Positions 1-6,500 of a DNA stretch of 12,479 bases are shown here, piece by piece (within the stretch, counting starts at the first letter, position 1; each line of letters starts with the position of its first letter). A program made the position numbers and the translations under genes. The notes beneath the pieces were generated by a model that worked only from the letters and a program-made list of their open reading frames with translations, was not told the DNA's origin and ran no database searches. Where the stretch lies: the NCBI GenBank assembly GCA_964550025.1, contig CAZJYI010000239.1:1-12479 (forward strand), written 5' to 3'. This DNA is from CAZJYI01 sp964550025 (lineage in GTDB: Bacteria; Verrucomicrobiota; Kiritimatiellia; UBA8416; CAYOBW01).

Positions 1-2
1 TC

Positions 3-599
3 TATGCCGTGAGCAACCTGACGGCTTCCGCGGCCGACCTGTCGGCCAGCCTGACGTCCACGGGCGGCGCCGAGACAACCGTGTGGGTGTACTGGGGCGA
101 CAATGACGGCGGGCGCGTGCGCGGTGACTGGGACAGCAACGAGCTGTACGGCGTCGTGACGGCTTTCCCGTCGAACTACTTCAAGAGTCTCAGCGGTCTG
201 GCGGACAGCACCGAGTACTTCTACGGCTTCGTGGCCAGCAACGCGTACGGCGCGACCTGGGCATCGACGAACTTCTGGACCTACGGGCGGCCGGGAGTCA
301 ACAACGGCGCCGGGGCCGACGCGGGCATAGGCTACGCCGTGCTGAACGGCAACGTGGTGTCGACCGGCGGCGCGCCGACCACGGTGTATACGTACTGGGG
401 CGACAACGACGGCGGCACGGGGCCGGGGGCGTGGGACCACGTCATCACCAACGGTGCGCTCGGCCTGGGTCCGTTCTCGGCCAGCACGCCGACCAACCTG
501 ATCTACGGTATCCAGTATTACTACCGCACGTACGCCGCCAACACGCACGGTGGCGCCTGGGCTCCGTCGAGCACGGCCTTCACGACGCTGCCGCTCCCG
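3..599 (+). repeat. FN3-like repeats 1 and 2 of gene 1
   Basis: Two beta-sandwich-type repeats of about 100 residues, boundary near 290/291. Each has a central YWGDNDGG motif, a later Trp (DWDS or AWDH), an aromatic strand (EYFYGFVASN; QYYYRTYAAN) and a closing W-A...F.T strand. Spacing and motifs match bacterial fibronectin-III-like spacer repeats, although they diverge from animal FN3. Repeat 2 carries LIYGIQYYYRTYA, nearly the same as the repeat just before the fibrinogen-like module of gene 2 (LIYGIEYAYRTYA), so these two belong to one duplicated block. The Asp-rich YWG-D-DGG loop could bind calcium; that is an inference. Confidence 0.75.
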
Positions 600-3500
600 A
601 CCGTTCCGCTGTTGACCGCGGACAGCCAGACGTTCGAGGCATACTTCGAGAACCACGACGGGTTGAGCTGGCTGCTAATCGGTCGCGGGCGTGAGAGCTG
701 GCAGTATGACACGGACGGCCAGGGCGCCGTGGCCGACGTCATCCAGGGGCTGCGGACGGCGGCGGCCTTCTCCCCGGCCTGCTACTCCGATGCGATCATG
801 AACGACCTGCTGACCCAGGCCGGCCTGACCATGCCCGGCGTTGAAATGCGCCTGTCGCGTGCGAGCACCATCGACGGCACGGGCGAATACCAGGATGTGC
901 GCTGGCGCAACTTCGGTCCGCACGGTACCGCCGGAAGCGGCTTCACCTGGGACATCGAGAACAACAATGCCAACCGGTACAACATCACCATGGAGCGGAA
1001 GAACGATCCGGATGGCGGTGGAGGCAATTTCTCCACGGGCACCTCTACGGGGAATACAAGGGACATCAGCCCCAACAACAACGGCAACCGTGTGTTCACC
1101 TGGGCGTGGGGCGGACACAATAACCAGATGGGCTTCAGTTACGGCAACAGCATGACGATGGGCCGTGACGACCCCACCTACTTCATCTGGGACCACTCCA
1201 ACAACGGTTGGAACCACTCCATCCCCTACACGGAAGTCTACATCGAGTACGAGGAGCCGCCGAACGGCCCGATCGGCGTCACCAACACAGTGGCTGCCAA
1301 CCTCGGGGGCTACACGGCCACGCTGCAGGGCATGCTGGACGCGACGGGCGCGGTGTTCGATGTCTACGCCTACTGGGGTGAAACGAACGGCGGGGACGAG
1401 GCGAGCGCATGGACGTCGAACGCCTATGTCGGCAGGTATACGAACGTCATTGATCATGCCGTCAGCAACAACATTACCGGGCTCGCGCCGGGCACGACCT
1501 ACTACTACACGTTGCGTGCCCTGAACGCGGCGACCAACATCTGGGCCGACCCGAGCGGATCGTTCGAGACGCTGGGCGCGCCGACGGTGAGCAACCGTCC
1601 GCCGACAGTGCTCGGCTCCGCGCTGGTGGCGGTCAGCGGCTACCTCGCGAGAGGCGGCGAGGGGAACACGACGGTCTACTGGGGCAGGACGGACGAGGGG
1701 ACCGACGCGGGCGCCTGGGACACGGCGACGAGCGTGGGGCAGGTGTTCTCGCCCGGCACGTTCTCCACGAACGTGGCGACGCTGGCCGGCGCGACGTACT
1801 ACTACCGCTGCTACGCGACCAACGCCTTCGGCGACGACTGGGCGAATTCGAGCACGAACTTCACCACGCCGGTGGCTGCGGTGACGCTGGCCCAGGTGGG
1901 AACGACCATGGCCGAGGAGGGGATTATCAGTCCCAGGGTAACGGCGACGCTCGATGCTACCTCCGCGGTGCCCGTCACGGTCAACTTCACCTACTCCGGG
2001 ACGCTGCCGAGCGAGACCAACGTGTTCGTGGCCGGCGCGCTCGAGCACAGGGGGTATCACAAGAGTGCGGCCGAGCCATGGGTCAACGAGGACCTCTACC
2101 TGCACAACAACGGCGGGCTGATGGCGATGACGCCGTACGGTATCGCGACCCTGACCTCCGGGCCGGGGGACCGCGGGCTCGACTTCAACAATGACGGCGA
2201 CTTCATCAACACCGGTGCGATCGGGCAGGGCGACTGGTACATGGACCTGTTCATCGGCTACTTCCGGGCGCCGACAAGCGGCAACTACGACTTCAGGATC
2301 AATCAGGACGACGACCGCAGCGGCATGTGGCTGGACCTTGACCGGGACGGGACCTTCGAGTCCAGTCCCACCGGTCTCGGGACGGGACGAGGCGAGCAGC
2401 TTGCGTGGGAAAACGGTTCGACCCGCACGGTCTTCCTGACCGAGGGCCACGCCTACATGTTTGCGGTCACGCACGCGGAAGGCACCGGCGGCTCGGGCAT
2501 CGATGCCCGCTTCAAGACGCCGGCCATGGCGTCGGAGGCCGTCATCAAGCCGGCCGATCCCGCCCAGGCGGGACTGTGGGGGCAGATGTACACGGCGGCG
2601 AGGTACCCGAGCGACTACACTGCGGCGCCGACCAGCGTGGTCGTCAGTGCGGGCAACCTGTCCGGATTTGTGACGCTCTCGGCGGTGGATGACAGTACGC
2701 CGGAGGACACGGAGGGCATCGCGGTCAGTTACGCCTCCGCGGTGAATGCGACGAGTACCGTACCGCAGACGTACGTGTCGTTCACGCTGACCAACGGAGA
2801 CCCGGGCGTGGACAACGCCAGCGGGGCCACGGACCTGGCGAGCGATGGCACCGCCACGCTCAACGGTACGTTGAATGCCGGTGTGGATGCTGATGCGTCC
2901 ATCTACTATGGCACGACCGATGGCGGGACCAGCACGGGAGCGTGGGACGCGGTCAGCAGTGTCGGCAGCGTGACGGAGGACATTGTCTTCTCCGCGGCCG
3001 TCAGCGGATTGACTGCCAGCCGGACATACTACTACCGCTGCTACGTGACCAACGCGGCGAACGAGAATTGGGCCTTGTCCACCACCAACTTCTCGATGCC
3101 GGCGGCGTCGGTGTCGGTCGGGGACCTGACCGTGGTGGAGGGCCACAGCGGGACGACGGCCGCGGCTTTCCCGATCACGCTCTCGGCGCCCAGCGCATTG
3201 CCGATATCGGTGAACTACGCTACCGCCAACGGCACGGCCGTGGCGGGATCGGACTACACGTCCGCCTCCGGCACGCTCAACATCCCGGCCGGCACGAGCA
3301 GCACGCAGCTTGTGGTGGCGGTGACCGGCGACCGCGAGATCGAAGTGCCCTCCGAGGCCTTCAGCATGGCCCTGAGCGTCCCGGTGAACTGCACGATCGC
3401 CGACGGCGCCGCCGAGTGCACGATCATGGACGACGAGGGTGACGTGCACCTGGGCGACTGGGCCTACAAGATGAAGATCACGTTCAGCGGCTACGCGGGC

Positions 3501-6500
3501 AGCGAGACGCTGGAGAACTTCACGGCGCTGGTGCGGCTGAGCACGGCGATCACCGGGTTCGATTATGCGGACGTGCAGTCGGCCTCGGGCCGCGACCTGG
3601 CCTTCATGAGCTCGGACGGAACGCTGCTGAACTACGAGATCGAGAACTGGAACGATACCGGCGAGTCGCCGGTCTGGGTGCAGGTGCCCGAGCTGACGGC
3701 GAGTACCTACATCTGGATGTACTGGGGCAGCGCCACCGACATCCCGACGGCGACCGAGATAGCGGCGGCCACGGACGTGCCGGGTTGCGCGTTGTGGCTG
3801 GACGGGTCGGATATCGACGGCCAGGGCGACGGCGCCACCGGCGACCCGGCCGTGGGCCAGGTCGTGACGAGCTGGGTGGACAAGTCCGGCAACAGCGCCA
3901 ACGCGGTGCCGGAAACGGGTGACGCGAGCGTGGCGAACGGGCAGCCCGGCACGCGCGTGGTCTTCTTCGACGGCAACGACTACATGTATACCGAGCACAA
4001 CTTCGACCACAGCCTGGCGCAGTACACGATCTTCTCCGTGGCGCGTTACGTGGGCGGGGCCAACAACCGCGTCATCAGCTCGCGCACCCAGAACTGGCTG
4101 TTCGGGTTCCATGGCAACAGCGTGAACAGGTTCCACCCCAACGGCTGGGTGTACAACGGCGGCGGCTCGGACACCAGCTGGCATCTGCATGCCGCGACCA
4201 TGAGCGGGGATGAGAACCCGCTGGGGGCGTTCTGGAATGACGGGAATAACCTGGCAACCAACAACGTGGGCTCCAACGACTGGTGGTCCAAGCCCGGTCA
4301 ACTGGGGCTGGGCGGCTATCGGCACAACAGCGAGGTGTCGCGCTGCGAAGTCGCCGAGGTCATCATCTATGACCGCGTGCTGACGGCTCACGAGATCAAC
4401 CGGGTCGGGTACTACCTGGAGCAGAAGTACGGGCTGACGACGGGTTACACGGCGCCGGCTTCGTTCGAGGTCCCGAATGCGACCGAAGAGGCGGCCTGGT
4501 CGTCGGAGAACCTGGGTGTGTGGCACATGACCGAACCGAATGTCCTGGACTCCACGTCGTTCGAGGTCAACGGCCGGAACTACGGCACCACGACGGATGC
4601 CAGCGGCTACATCGGTCCGGCGCAGAGTTACAACAACACCTTTACCCGTCTGGCCAACCGCCCGCACTTCAACAAGGGCGACAAGCTGACGGCCTCGTGC
4701 TGGGTGCGTGTGGATGGCGGCTGGCGGACCGGGTGGCAGCGCTTCATGGGTACCCGCGGCGAAGGCAACATGGGCTGGCAGTTGCGTCGGCGCGGTGGCG
4801 AGAACCGCTTCTGTCTCACCACGCGCACGCTGAGCGGGGACGACGACCCGCGCAACGACGCCGACGGCATCCAGGACGGGAGCTGGCACCATATCGCGGC
4901 CACGTTCGAGTACAACGCGGGTGGGCCGACGACCAAACGGGTGTACATGGACGGCAGGTTGGCCGGAACGAGGACCGTCAACAACGGCATGATCCCCGAC
5001 GTCACGGACAATAACCGCTGGCCCGAGATCGGCGCCGCCGACAACGGCGGCAACCGTCACCGCGGCCGGATCGACGAAGCGCGCATCGAGCATACCGTCC
5101 GTTCGGAGGACTGGATCCAGGCGCGCTACTCCAACGAGGTGGTCAGCTCGACCTTCAACGGCTACAGCGCGGCGTACGACCTGAGACTGCCCGAGGTGGC
5201 CATCGACTCCCCGGTCACGAACCTGGGTGGTGTCTGGGCCTACCTGGATGCCTCGGTGACCTCCACCGGCCATGCCGAAACCGCGGTGTGGCTGTACTGG
5301 GGCGAGACGGATGGGGGGACCGATCCGGCGGCGTGGGCCAGCACCCAGTACATGGGTACGGTCTCTGCGCTGCCTCCGGTCACGGTGAGCTCCAACGTGA
5401 CCGGGTTGAGCGGGAACACGCTCTACCACTACGCCTACCGCGTGACGAACACATACGGCGAGGGCTGGGCGTCGACGAACTTCAGGACGCTCGTGGCGCC
5501 CGAGGTGAACAACGGCACCGGCGCGAGCGTCGCGGTCGGCCAGGCGACCCTGACCGGCGAGCTGACGACCGGCAATCTGGCCAACGTGTATATCTACTGG
5601 GGCCGGACCGACGGCGGGACGACCGCGTCCGCCTGGGAACACGCGGAGTCGCTGGGCGCCAGGGGGCACGGGACGTTCTCGACGAGCGTTTCGGCGTACT
5701 ACGGGATGACCTACTATTACCGCTGCTACGCGACCAATAGCCTGGGCGACAACTGGGCTGCCGCGACCACGAACTTCCTGACGCTCGATCCGACGAGTGA
5801 CAACCACTTCAACGCGCTGTACTACGGGCGTTACGATGGTGCGGGAGATTCGGAACTGGGTGCTATTGACGACGGCGCGGCCAATGGTCAGAACGGCGGG
5901 CTGTTCGACCTGACACCGGACGGCGGCAACCCAAGTGTATGGACCTCTGAGATCTGGCCCGGTGGTGACGGCGATAACTACAGCAAGATGTGGTGGGGCT
6001 ACTTCCATCCGCCGTCGACCGGTACCTACGAGTTCTACGTCCACGGTGATGACTACGAGTTGCTGTGGATTGACACAGGCCAGAACGGCGGCGAGTTCGA
6101 AGCCGGCGCTGATGACATCAGTCGCAATGTCCCGCCTGAGAGTTGGAACACTGCACACACCGAGACGGTGGACCTGAACGGCGGCGGGGAACAGTACGCG
6201 TTTGCCATCGCCTTCAACGAAGGCGGCGGCGGTGACTGGATGCAGATCACGGTCAAGAAACCGGGCGGGGCGGCGGAACGCATCAACCCGAGCACGCCGG
6301 CGCAGGATGGCTGGTGGAGCCTGGGCTACACCCTGGAGGGACCCTCGATCAGCAACGGCGCGGAATCCGACGTAACAACGACGTCGGCGACCTTTAGTGC
6401 GACCCTTGATGCCTACGGTACGATCTTCGACGTGTACGCGTACTGGGGTACGACGGACGGGACGAACAATGCCTTGGCCTGGGCGTCCAGTGCATATGTC

